A stretch of 64,000 nt of DNA, from the NCBI GenBank assembly GCA_944989445.1, contig CALYLW010000181.1, forward strand, positions 833,764-897,763, in the 5' to 3' direction. Within the stretch, counting starts at the first letter, position 1. Every line of letters starts with the position of its first letter. The DNA is from Ampullaceana balthica. Taxonomy: Eukaryota > Mollusca > Gastropoda > Lymnaeidae. The notes under the pieces are model-generated. The model was given only the letters and a program-made list of their open reading frames with translations, was not told the origin of the DNA and did no database searches. A program made the position numbers and the translations under genes. Shown piece after piece: positions 31,992 through 43,306 of the stretch.

Positions 31992-33365
31992 ATGAATTCA
32001 GTAAAATTGACTTTCCAATGTGATGTATGTGGGAAATGTTTTACCAGATCTGGTAATTTAAATGTACACAAAATGACTCATGCAAGAGAAAGAACTTTTG
32101 AATGCTATATCTGCAGAAAATATTTTACCTCATCTGGTGACCTAACAAAACACAAAAGAGCACATACAGGAGAAAAACCTTTCAAATGTGATGTCTGTGG
32201 GAGATGTTTTACCACATCTAGTGACCTAACAAAACACAAAAGAACACATACAGGAGAAAAATCTTTCAAATGTGTGGTCTGTGGGAAAAGTTTTACATTA
32301 GCTGGTAACCTAACAAAACACAAAAGGACACATACAGGAGAAAAACCTTTCAAATGTGATGTCTGTGGGAAATGTTTTACATTATCTTGTAACCTAACAA
32401 AGCACAAAAGAACACATACAGGAGAAAAGCCTTTCAAATGTGATGTCTGTTGGAAATGTTTTACCACATCTGGTGATCTAACAAAACACAAAAGAACGCA
32501 TACAGGAGAAAAATCGTTCAAATGTGAGGTCTCTTGGAAATGTTTTACCATATCTAGTAAGCTAACAGAACACAAAAGAACACATACAGGAGAAAAAACT
32601 TTAAAATGTGATGTATGTGGGAAATGTTTTACCACATCTTATAAGCTAACAGAGCACAAAAGAACACATACAGGAGAAAAATCTTTCAAATGTGATGTCT
32701 GTGGGAAATGTTTTACCAGATCTGGTGACCTAACAGAACACAAAAGAACACATACAGGAGAAAAGCCTTTCAAATGTGATGTCTGTGGGAAATGTTTTAC
32801 CACATCTGGTGTTCTAACAAAACACATAAGAACACATACAGGAGAAAAACCTTTCAAATGTGATGATTGTGGGAAATGTTTTACCAGTTCTGGTAACCTA
32901 ACAGAACACAAAAGAACACATACAGGAGAAAAGCCTTTCCAATGCGATGTCTGTGGGCAATGTTTTACATTATCTTGTAACCTGACAAAACACAAAAGAA
33001 CACATACAGGAGAAAAACCTTTCAAATGTGATGTCTGTTGGAAATGTTTTACCATATCTTATAAGCTAACAGAGCACAAAAGAACACATACAGGAGAAAA
33101 ACCTTACAAATGTGATGTCTGTTGGAAATGTTTTACCACATCTGGTGATCTAACAAAACACAGAAGAACACATACAGGAGAAAAACCTTTCAAATGTGAG
33201 GTCTGTGGGAAATATTTTACCACATCTGGTGATCTAACAAAACACAAAAGAACACATACAGGAGAAAAACCTTTCAAATGTGATGTCTGTGGAAAATGTT
33301 TTACCACATCTAGTAAGCTAACAGAACACAAAAGAGCACATACTGGAGAAATACCTTTCATCTGA
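31992..33365 (+). CDS. C2H2 zinc-finger protein, 16 fingers
   Basis: A 457-residue protein of sixteen C2H2 fingers with TGEKPFKC linkers, likely a nuclear DNA-binding protein. It is the duplicate of the gene at 2877, with six more fingers. Finger 1 is intact here (FQCDVC). Finger 7 has lost its second cysteine (CEVSWKC). Most fingers keep the extra cysteine of CGKCF; some have CWKCF. Residues at helix positions -1, 2, 3 and 6 come from a small set (TGDK, TSDK, RGDE, LCNK, IYKE and others) shuffled between fingers. It ends TGEIPFI then stop. The start is the ATG in AAGGATGAATTC, same as in copy 1. No other domain is seen, so it may be a lone exon or the main exon of a larger gene. Confidence 0.85.
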   Translation: MNSVKLTFQCDVCGKCFTRSGNLNVHKMTHARERTFECYICRKYFTSSGDLTKHKRAHTGEKPFKCDVCGRCFTTSSDLTKHKRTHTGEKSFKCVVCGKSFTLAGNLTKHKRTHTGEKPFKCDVCGKCFTLSCNLTKHKRTHTGEKPFKCDVCWKCFTTSGDLTKHKRTHTGEKSFKCEVSWKCFTISSKLTEHKRTHTGEKTLKCDVCGKCFTTSYKLTEHKRTHTGEKSFKCDVCGKCFTRSGDLTEHKRTHTGEKPFKCDVCGKCFTTSGVLTKHIRTHTGEKPFKCDDCGKCFTSSGNLTEHKRTHTGEKPFQCDVCGQCFTLSCNLTKHKRTHTGEKPFKCDVCWKCFTISYKLTEHKRTHTGEKPYKCDVCWKCFTTSGDLTKHRRTHTGEKPFKCEVCGKYFTTSGDLTKHKRTHTGEKPFKCDVCGKCFTTSSKLTEHKRAHTGEIPFI

Positions 33366-33590
33366 GTTGACTGGAAAAATAATTTACATTCCCAAACATC
33401 CTAACTGTACATCAAGGGACGCATTCATGAGAAAACCCTTTAAAATCTGATGTTTGTGTAAGGTTTTACCACAACTAGCAACTTACTAACTTACTGTACT
33501 CAAAAGGACACATACAGGAGAAAAATTTCTTTAATTTTAATGCCTGCTGAAAATGTTTTAACAGGCCTGATACTCAAAATAAGTAGATTT
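33366..33590 (+). pseudogene. Decayed zinc-finger units after the stop, copy 2
   Basis: Same relic fingers as 3729-3952: AGGGACGCATTCATGAG, TGTAAGGTTTTACCAC, AAGGACACATACAGG, TGCCTGCTGAAAATG. One unit missing from copy 1 (GTGTAAGGTTTTACCACA) is kept here. Confidence 0.75.
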
Positions 33591-36500
33591 TCCCTATTTT
33601 ATTTGTGGTCAATTGTGTGTATTTTTCTTCTTTTTTTTTCCTACTTCCTTTTTTGCTTATTTTTAAATTTTTGCTGCCTTTTCATTCCCTACGGCCCTTC
33701 TCCCCTTATCTACCTCTTATCGTTTAGCTATTTTGTTCCTTTCCTCCTCTCACTTCTCCTTTTGTCCTTCCTTTTACTTTATCACTATGCCTTCTATAAA
33801 AAATACTATGAACCAACTGAGATCCTATATTTTGACTGCCTTTAGTTTACTAACACCTGACTTAGGTAACGATTGTAAAGACCTGGCCTTTAACCTGTTT
33901 TTAAAAAAACAGATTCACTGTTCATCTCAACTTTTTTAATAATTGCATCCGCCTCCGCATTATACCCATAGGTTTCTCAAGCATTTTTAACCCCGCTTCC
34001 GCTTCCTTTAACTCTAAAGATAAATCTAAACTGCAATCACTTGAGAAGAAAGTTGCTTTTAAACGTATGCTCACATACACCCACAAATGGTATATCGCTG
34101 ATCTCAGCGCCATCTATACCTCATTGAAGACAGTATAATATCAAAGTTATGGGACAACCACCTGGCATTTAACATCATTAGAGCCATAATCCATCAACGT
34201 AACCGAGACCTATATCTTTTCCTATCCACTCACAAAAAGAACAAGCTTAATAACCTTAAACCCAGTCAAAAATCTATACAACAGACCACCACTAACAAGA
34301 ATCAGGTCGTTTGCATACCCCCGGATTTACCTCTCTCAGAGAATGAATGATCTCTGCTATCTAAGGGACTTAAATTCATTCCTCAGACACTGTCATGTGA
34401 CTGTTATCAATTACTTAGCGAATCTCAGCGTTTTTTTCCGTTCTCTAAGACTTCATCTACATTTTCCCGGTAAAAACAGCACCCCTCCCGAGGATGACTT
34501 GTTCCCATTCCAATTCATTCCATAAACAAAGGAAATCCACCTGGACACCACCGCCTGGTCAATCAGAGGCTCTTGACTTATGTATCAAGAGCATAGAAAA
34601 TGAAATATTAAAAAAAAACTTCTGTTACCTCGACTCCGTCATTCCAAGCTGTCTAAAGTGGAGTAGAGAAGGCATTGTCCCGATTGCGCAGCCGGAATGA
34701 CATTATCATCAAACCGGCTAACAAAGGAGGAGCAGTCATTGTGTGTGATAGAGATTTGTACATCAAAGAAGCCCAGAGACAACTGGAGGACACCCAGTTC
34801 TACCAACAGAGAACCACGGATCCCATCATAAAAAACAACACTACCGTTAAGAATAAATTGATGAGTTGATAACCGAATGTGCTCTCCCAAAATCCTTTTT
34901 TAGGATGCACATTTTTTACAGTGACCTGGGTAAGCCATCTTTTTATCTCCTCTCAAAAATTCACAAGGATGGCGACCCATTGTCTCAGCATGTTCTTTTC
35001 CAACGGAACACATTTCTGAATTCCTTGATGGTGTCTTCCAACCTATAGTGGCATCCCTTCCTACATATATTAAGGACACCAACCATGCCTTAATGACATT
35101 CGACTCCCTAAGCATCAATCCGGACAAAAAGCACTATCTGTTCCTCCTTGATTTATGTTCTCTTTAAACCTCTATTCCCCGCAACGATGGCCTTGTGGCT
35201 GTGCAATATTATCTGGACAGACAACCGCACCCCAATATACCTACACACGCCTTACTATTACTACGGTTGACGGAATTGGTCCTAACCAATGTTCCCTCTA
35301 AGGTTCGTCGATCCGTGTGCAAAGTGAAAAAGCTCGTGTGCAAAGTTGCACAGCATCAATATTTTGTGCAATATTTTACAAAATGTGCTGCGCTGTAATC
35401 TAAACTGCTGCCCGGCGTTGGTCAGATATCTGCGCGGGCCGCGCAGCTTAAAGGGAACTTTGGTCCTAACCCTCAAATCGTTTGAGTTCAATGGCCAGTT
35501 CTTTGACCAAATCATTGGGGTCGCTATGGGGATCAGAATGGAACCAAGCTATGCTTGTTTGTTCATGGTTTATTTTGAGCACAGAGTGGAACAAGAGTAC
35601 ACTGGTCGCCACCCCGAATTCTATAAGAGGTACATTGATGATGGAATTTGGGTGACTCAAATGGAGAGAAGTGAACTGGGAACATTTATCAATTTTTGTA
35701 GACTCTTTCCACCCCTCCATCATGTTCACATATCAAATTTTTCAACTGTCTGTAAACTTCCTGGACATTACTGTAACTGAACTCTCCAGAAAAACTGCCT
35801 CCTTACTTCGGCCTACTTACTTCAAACCTACATACTGCCACTGTTACCTACTGGATCCTCCTTCTCATCCGAAATCCTGTAATGACTCTATCCCCTTTTC
35901 TTAACTTCTTCGCCTCCTTAGACTGTCATCTGAGGAGTACTTTTGGGAAAAAGCGATGGAAATGGTGGAGTTTTTTAGACATAGGTCTTACCCTGAAGCT
36001 ATACTACAATCTGCGCTTCAGGGAGTCAAAATCTGCACTCGTGCCGACGCCATTGTATCACGCATCAGCGACAATAATGAGAGGAGCAAACTGGTTCTCA
36101 CATATCATCCCCACAACATGAGAGCCAAAAAAAATATTTTTGAAAAAAAACGCCATCCTCCTCGCGGACCCTGAGACTAACAACATATTCTCCGCCCCAC
36201 CCCTCATTGTATTTTGGAGGGACAAAACCTGCATGTCTTTCTGGTTCATAGTCACCTTTCTATTTCACCCACCCATCTGGGTACTAAACCATGCGGTCAT
36301 CGTAAGACATGCCCTTTTGTTACCCAGACTGACCAGATTGTCTACCCTAAGGGTATATTAAGATTAGTGATGGCTTTCTTTGCACCAGCCGTAATGTGGT
36401 CTACACCATAGTGTGTAAGCGCTGCTCTTTGAAATACATAGGTGAGACTGGGAGGTTACTCTCCTGCCGTATCGCAGAGCATGTACGTGCGATTACACAA

Positions 36501-36962
36501 GACAAACAGTGTCCTGTCTCCCGACACTTCAATGGACGCGACCTTATGGGCGTCAAAAACCTGTCTGCCACCGCCATGGTCTCTTGCACAAACACAACCG
36601 GCAGGGTCGGTCTGGAGAATAGTCTAATCCAAGAGTAGGGCACCCTTGCACCACATGGTATGCATGTTTTGTTTGCGCAGACAACCTAATTGATTTGCCA
36701 CACCCACTCTCTCCTTTCCTATATAAGCTCACACTTCTCTCTTCTTACTCTTACTATTACTATTTTTTATTATTTTTTATTCGTTTTATGTGTGTACTGT
36801 TTGTTTGTTGAGGGAGGCTCTTTTCCGAAACGTTCGCTGTTTTGTTACGTTCTTTCAGGCTCACTCATACCATTTACACGTTTTTCATCTACCAATCTAT
36901 AAGTATAAGTCTGATTGCAGTCTCACCCACACTTTGTTCACTGATACTCTAAATGAGCTGAA
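33591..36962 (+). pseudogene. Penelope-like element, nearly full length but broken
   Basis: PLE with reverse transcriptase and GIY-YIG endonuclease. Order: N-terminal part from about 33788 (MPSIKNT), a helical stretch LEKKVAFKRMLTYTHKW (34040-34093), RT motifs NDIIIKPANKGGAVIVCD (34693-34750), FYLLSKIHK (34938-34965), GVAMGIRMEPSYACLFM (35518-35568), FYKRYIDDG (35617-35643, catalytic DD), a cysteine linker (CGHRKTC, 36292-36313) and GIY-YIG (KYIGETGRLLSCRIAEH, 36432-36483). At least five shifts or stops, plus a 174-bp MITE at 35288-35461 within the RT, disable it. The 3' part repeats the conserved stem motif at 36808-36832 with one change. Confidence 0.92.
35288..35461. mobile_element. MITE inside the PLE reverse transcriptase
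   Basis: 174 bp with ends AATGTTCCCTCTAAGG and, inverted, AAAGTTCCCTTTAAGC, flanked by the 10-bp repeat GGTCCTAACC (35278-35287 and 35462-35471). The long target duplication suggests a Mutator-like or other unusual superfamily. It is related to part of 2075-2160 and 29416-29500. Confidence 0.87.
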
Positions 36963-38240
36963 GAAAAAGGGAGTCAAAAGTGAACTGAAATAATGGAAGA
37001 AACTATACATAAAATAAAATGAACTGCCGACTGAATCCATTTGCATAAGGAATCATGTTAAAGAAACAATGCCTTGAATTTTTATATCCCATTAAAGGGT
37101 CAAAAGTTATCAAACACACACAAAATTCAAAAAGAATTGATTTATAAGTTTCTAATTTTTGTGTAAGAATGATACGTGCTACAGATATTTGTCTTTTATA
37201 ATTTATATACTATTCTATTAGAATTTCTTATTACATGTATATTGATATGGCTCACTAAGTCGGCATGCTAAACAAAACAGTAACACATAAATTACTGACA
37301 TAAGTATACAATAGCTATTTTTTAAATGAATAAACAATATTAAGACAAGACCCTAGACATAAAAAAAGAAACTATAAGTATAAGTACTATAGATTCATAT
37401 AATTTGATGAATATTCTCAAATTACCCCAAAAGGGAACAAGCACTCCACTGTTTACTATTACAATTGCAGTATAGTATTATTTCTTCATTAACTTTTTAA
37501 AAAATTAATTATTAAATTTTTGTTACTTAAAATGTTTGTTTTTTTTAAAGTTTCTTGGCACCCTCAAACTCCAATACAACTTGTACTGAATCTTTTACTT
37601 GTCAAAAATAAAAAGATGTAAACAATATAAAAGTATTACATTTTGCTGAGTGTGTTTTTATTAAATTGTTACTTTTCATTGCATTAATTTTTTTATTATA
37701 ATTATAATAACCCACGGCACACATTATTTTGTTATGGGAAATTAATCCACATATTAATTTCCTACACTGATTGACTGATCCATGTGAATGTGAGCTCTAT
37801 AGTTAAAATATGGAATTTTCAAATGCTTGTCAACCCTTTAATGGTGTGACCTGACATGTTCTGATCACCTTAACTACCAACTGTTAAAATAAACTATATA
37901 TATAAAGTTATAAAGGTTTTGTTTTCAATTAAATCCCTTGTGTCACGCTTGTTCTTCTGTAAAATATTTGCCAAGCACTGGAAACTGGAATAGAACACAA
38001 ACAGATATGGATTACCAGGAGTCTTAGACTAACTTAGAGTCAGATTAGGATCCACTGATAAATCTTTAAATGCATCTATTGTGATTCTTCTTTGTGCCTT
38101 GATCTCTTCTTATCCAATTCCATGCCTCTGTTATCCAAAGAAAACATGGTGGCTGGAATTTGGCCTACTTATACAATACTTAAAAATAATGTACAATTAC
38201 AATACGAAAGTCAAGATTATTTTAAAGCTTAGCTTAATCA
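36963..38240. other. AT-rich spacer shared with 5617-7070
   Basis: No gene. It holds the empty sites for family A element A1 (near 36972) and for the SINE (near 37788), which date those insertions in copy 1 after the duplication. Confidence 0.6.
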
Positions 38241-39275
38241 GGGGCCATCCATATATTACCTACGCACAAAATTCGTATTTTTGTACCCCCCCCCCGTTGT
38301 ATCCCGTACATTTTCGGGACCCCACCATGTCAACGTACAAATTCACTCACTGTTTGAACAAACAAATTTTAAGCCGGAGTCAGAAGACATTGGTTTTACT
38401 CTTTGAAGCCGTCCATAAATGACGTCACACGCCTAAAAAGGGGTGGGAGGGAGTCACGCATTTTGTGACGAGGGGGCTGTTTAAGAAATGTGACGTGACG
38501 TCACATCAAAATGCGCAATAAAATATTTGAAAATGCGGCTTTTTTTGGGGGGTGGGGGTCAAAGCTTTGGGGCCGTCCATTAATGACGTCCCGCGGTTAT
38601 GGTCGATTTTCATCCCCACGTCACGTGTCGTCACTAAAAGTTTTTTTGTCTTTTAAGTATTTATTAGTGTATGCCTGCATTCTAATATCGTAACACGTGA
38701 AGTGATGTAAAACACCAAGTAACAAATCATATATTTAAGTGGAACTTTTATTTAAAGTTGCGAGTTTTGATGTGACGCCACATTTCTCTTACACCCCCCT
38801 ACCCCACTTCACACATCGTCACAAATATGTAGACACCCCCCCCCTTTTCCCCTAGGTGCGTGAAATCGCAGTCCAGTTGTGTGTTAATAACGGCTAAGGC
38901 ACCGGTGGGCGTAAGAGAAACTTCATATAGGCCTAATTTTAAAAAATGGAAATATAAATCCGACGGATATATTTTAAAATGTGTAAACGTTTGGTCTGAA
39001 TCGGATGTTAATTACTTCTAAGTAATTACAAGTTCAAAATTTCGTTTGCAATAAATTATAAAACATTATTGCATATCAGTCTTGACTCAGTCGGTCTCGA
39101 ATGCCCTTTTCAGCCAGAACGGTTTACGTTACTATGCTTAGTATTATGCAAATTAAATTTGTTGAGCGTACGTACAGATTGAGTCGAGACCCCCCTCGTA
39201 CCCATGCAAACGCAAAATGCCGTAAATTTAAGACCCCCTCCCCCCTCCTTGCGTGCGTAATATATGGATGGCCCC
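38241..39275. mobile_element. Inverted-repeat element GGGGCCATCCATATATTA
   Basis: The two ends are perfect 18-bp inverted repeats. 1035 bp. Inside are further pieces of the same wider family, such as GCCGTCCATAAATGACGTCA at 38409 and GGGGCCGTCCATTAATGACG at 38569, plus TGTGACGTGACGTCACA words and C-rich tracts. It sits between TTAGCTTAATCA and ATAACTTTATTT; copy 1 at about 7075-7095 lacks it. No transposase found. Confidence 0.85.
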
Positions 39276-39795
39276 ATAACTTTATTTATAGGATATAACT
39301 GAAGATAAGGAAAGGAGTCAGTATAAGTATTAGTATCCCTATGCATTGATTGTAGATGTAGACATTATAATAGCATTTTGATGTGAAGTCACGGTTCTTA
39401 AAACACTTCTTCTGGTGCGTGACGTCAAAATTTTTGACGGCCCCTGACATCAAAACGTAAACGTCTGCACTTTATTTGGCAATGAACACACAGAGAACTA
39501 TGAGGTATCTCGGGAAGGGGTGACGCCAGCCCTAGTGACGCCTCTGATTTTGGGATTGGAAGGTAATTTGAGGAACAATAAATATATTCATTATAGCTAA
39601 CGTGTTTTTATTAAAAATTCAGAAATTATAATAATTACATGTCTAAGTATAATCAAAATATATATATATATATTCAATTGGAAAAAAATACGGTCACATC
39701 TGATGAGCAGAAATGTAAATTTAGATTCTAAGACTGTAAAAATATATTAAATAATGTGGTGAGACTGCAACCATGTTTTTAAATAAGTAAATTTA

Positions 39796-39861
39796 TAACA
39801 TATAAACAGGGTATGACTCGTAACGTCCTGTCAGGCTAACTCATACCCTGTTTATATGTTA
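39796..39861. repeat. Perfect 21-bp inverted repeat with PLE-end loop
   Basis: Arms 39796-39816 and 39841-39861 are exactly complementary with a 24-nt loop. Loop and right arm (GTCCTGTCAGGCTAACTCAT and ACCCTGTTT) resemble the 3' end of the PLE at 58780-58812. It lies at the edge of about 370 bp missing from copy 1. Confidence 0.9.
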
Positions 39862-40271
39862 AACATTAAAATTTACTAAAAAAAATATATTGCAAGACAA
39901 TTACAAAACAAAATTTCCACACTTCATTTGAACCAATACCATGATTGTATTATGGATTTTAAAATTCAGAAATGTATATTGTTTAAATCAGGATATCTCA
40001 TTATTGAATGAATTTTCATAAAAGAAATCATAAATTCGTGTGACTATAAACTAATTGTATTTAAAATAGAGTTTCTATAACATTTGTTCCAAATATTTCA
40101 TTTGTAATGAAGCCTTTGAAAGGTGCTTAAAACCTAAACCTAGTCATCATTTCAATCATATATTTTGCACAGGTTGTTATTCGCCATAAAAAATTAAACA
40201 AACTAACAAAAATTATGATTATTTTTAATCCATATGATAAAGATCATTTAGAAAACGACTAACAAAAATAA

Positions 40272-40573
40272 AAAAGAAGAGCTGGGTTCGACTGTATCGG
40301 ACGGGCTGCAGACCAACGCCTATTCACGGATGCGATCCCACTACTGCTGGACACGAGGAATTTTGCCTGCTGGGTTTCCCCCCTGGGCCGGTGCTTCCTT
40401 CCTTAGTCAACCTGGAGATCTCGAGCTCCCTCTAGACCACCATATTGATGCCAAGCTTAGTGCGGACACCCGATCGACACAGCACGCTCGAGAGCAGAAC
40501 CCCCGTCCTCAAGCCGTGCACCAACTCAAGCCTCCAAGTAGCTGGATTACAGGAGTACGCCACCACTCCCGGC
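40272..40573 (-). ncRNA. 7SL / signal recognition particle RNA, second gene
   Basis: Duplicate of the gene at 7661-7962 with the same length and all the same landmarks, including GGCATCAATATGGTG and AGTAGTGGGATCGC. I see two differences from copy 1, both in the Alu-domain side: plus-strand G for C near 40518, and A for G in CACCACTCCC (minus GCCGGGAGTGG). No indels. The TTTTT terminator is at 40271-40275 and the TATA element is kept. Both genes look intact, so both may be expressed. Confidence 0.96.
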
Positions 40574-40596
40574 GATCAATCTTTGGAATTTTACAT

Positions 40597-40603
40597 TTAT
40601 ATA
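40597..40603 (-). promoter_or_regulatory. TATA element of SRP RNA gene 2
   Basis: TATATAA on minus, 24-30 bp upstream of the RNA start, the same spacing as in gene 1. Confidence 0.7.
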
Positions 40604-41477
40604 CTCAATTTAAAATAGATTTTCGTTGTATGGGGCAAATATTTTGTTTTTATAATTGTATCTCTTTTTTATATTTCATTATGCATTGATTTACTTATAA
40701 AATGTAAATAAATAAGTTTAAAAACACATTTATTACATTTTCCCAACCTCGTTTTAGTTCTGGGTCAAAGGTCAAGGTAACAATTTCCCCTTATGATTAC
40801 AATTTATTATTACAATACAAATTACAAAGCAAAGCTTTAATTTTATTAATACTGTCGTATTAGTTTAAAAATAAAGCTTAAATATATTGTTTTCATTCCA
40901 CAATTTGTTTGTGTATTTTGTAATTTAATTTTATTGCATGACACTAATATTTTATATTAAATAGAAGGCCTCTTGTGTGCAGGAATATCTTTAATATTAA
41001 TTAATTAGGATGAGGGCTAATCTTAACTTTATTTTTATTCTTAGTTTTTATCGTTTTAATTTTAAAATAATAAATCAAATTTAGTTAACGACAATATAAT
41101 AAACGAAGTGGCTATTCGGACCCGGGTCCGTATAGCCTGTGCTTGCTATTCGGACCCGTTAGTATTAGGGAATTAATCGGGGGAAAAACATTTATTTAAG
41201 CAAGTTATAGTACCTAATGCCTAATACTCTTAACACTTAAATTTAAATCTCCTCTTTTACTATAAAATGTGTTTTAATTTTTAAATAATAATTTATTAAT
41301 ATTTATTTATTTTTAGCAATGCTTAAATAGTCCATATTTGGTTTAAATGCAGTAATGATTCATGTACATGATATTTGAACAATAGTAACCAGGGCCGTAA
41401 TTAGCCGTAGAACCACTTCATGCATAAAGGGAAAAAATGCGCCCCTATGTAATTAAAATTGAAGTATTCTATTTTTT
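40604..41477. other. AT-rich spacer
   Basis: Matches 8000-8680 with an extra stretch at about 40800-40930. A repeat of CTATTCGGACCCG occurs at 41110-41160 around a CCGGGTCCG palindrome. No gene. Confidence 0.5.
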
Positions 41478-41998
41478 TAAAAAACTGTAAAAAACCAAGT
41501 TTATTTACTATAAATCCTTTATATACGAGACATAAATAAAAGAATGTTCATTATAATAATAATACACAGCGCACGACAATGCAATAATCCAAAATCTTAG
41601 TTATGTCTCGTAAAACATGTTTAATATAATGCACACCAATCGGGAATATATTTTTAAAAATTATCGTCCATATAATAAGCACCGAATCGCGCAACAGGAA
41701 AGTATTTAGAATGGTCGTTCAATATAATACGCACCGCAACACTCTATCTCAAAAAATAACATGATACATAGAGAAAAATGAAATAATCTAAAAATTCAAT
41801 AATTTAATGACAGTACATGTGATCGATCTGAAATTTTGATACATCGTTTTTATCATCAGCACAAAACTGCCTGCAAAATTTCAGCTCGCTAGCTTACGAG
41901 GAAGTGGATTAAAAATCGATCCAAAATTTTTTCGACAAACAAGCAGACAGCCAAACAGGCATCACGAGTTAATAGCCATAAATTATTATAAAGGATTT
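41478..41998 (-). mobile_element. Family A Helentron-like element (A3)
   Basis: First of three head-to-tail copies. The ACCAAGTTTATTTAC hairpin end is at the left and ATTATAAAGGATTT at the right, with a small insertion near the right end. Internal ATAATACGCACCG repeats are present. Confidence 0.72.
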
Positions 41999-42005
41999 AA
42001 TAATA

Positions 42006-42512
42006 TAAAGAACGCGTAAAAAAACAAGTTTTTGACTATAAATCCTTTTGTATGAGACATAACTAAAAGAATGTTCATTATAATACGCAGCGCAAGACAA
42101 TCCAAAAATACAAAAATGTTAGTTATGTCTCGTAAAACGTGTTTAATATAATGCGCACAGATTGGGAATATGTTTATAAAAAGTATTGTCAATATAATAC
42201 GCATCAAATCGCGCAACAGGAAAGTATTAATAAAATGGTCATTCAATATGATACGCACCACACACTCTATCTCAAAAATTTAACATTAACAAGATACATA
42301 GAGATAAATAAAACAAACTAAAAATTCAATAATTTAATTACAGTACATGTGATCGATCCGAAATTTTAATACATCGTTTTTATCATCGGTACGAAACTGT
42401 CTGCTAAATTTCTGCTCGCTAGCTTACGAGGAAGTGGGTTAAAAATCGATTCAAAGTTTTTTTCGACAAACAAGCAAGGGCTCAGACACCACGAGTTAAT
42501 ATAAAGGATTTA
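42006..42512 (-). mobile_element. Family A Helentron-like element (A4)
   Basis: Middle copy. Starts CGTAAAAAAACAAGTTTTTGAC and ends CACCACGAGTTAATATAAAGG, in pieces as typed. It follows A3 with only a few bases between. Confidence 0.72.
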
Positions 42513-43006
42513 ATTTTTAAAAACCGTAAAAAACCAAGTTTTTCACTATAAATCCTTTATGTACTAGACGTTACTAAAAGAATGTTCATTATAATACGCA
42601 GCTCAAGACCATCCAAAAATACAAAATTGCAGTTGTGTCGTAAAACATGTTTAACATAATGCGCACCGATCAGGAATATGTTTATAAAAAGTGTTGTCAA
42701 TAAAATACGCACCTTATTGCGCGACAGAAAGGTTGTTCAATATAATACGCACCGCGACGATCTATCTCAAAAAATAACATGATACATAGGAATAAATAAA
42801 ATAATCTAAAAATTCAATTATTTAATTACAGTACATGCGATCGATCTGAAATTTTGATATATAGTTTTTATCATCGCCACGAAACTGCCTGCTAAATTTC
42901 AGCTCGCTAGCTTACGAGAAAGTGGGTTAAAAATCGATCCAAAGTTTTGGCGCCCGACAAGCAAGCAATCAAGCAACCAGACACCACGAGTTAATATAAA
43001 GGATTT
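42513..43006 (-). mobile_element. Family A Helentron-like element (A5)
   Basis: Third copy, closer in sequence to A1 at 5127 than to its neighbours A3 and A4 (for example CACCTTATTGCGCGACAG in both). It was therefore a separate insertion, not a copy of A4. Confidence 0.72.
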
Positions 43007-43306
43007 AAAAATAGTATGTGGCTTTTTTATATTTTTAGCGAACATCAAAAAAAAATCACTTTAACTTACATTTCAACACATTAATTAACACAAATGACTA
43101 AATTTAATTAGATTTTACTTTACTAAAAAAAATTATTCCTTGAAAGAAAAAAAAGTTAACATACTTATACATTTTTAAAGGAACTTTAAGTTCAGAGACT
43201 TCTCTAATTAATTTAGAAATATTTAATCTGTTACTAACTTCATACTCAACTGCTAATATAGCGAGATTTGACAATATTGTTTGAGGTGTTGCTTCCAAAA
43301 TAGTTC

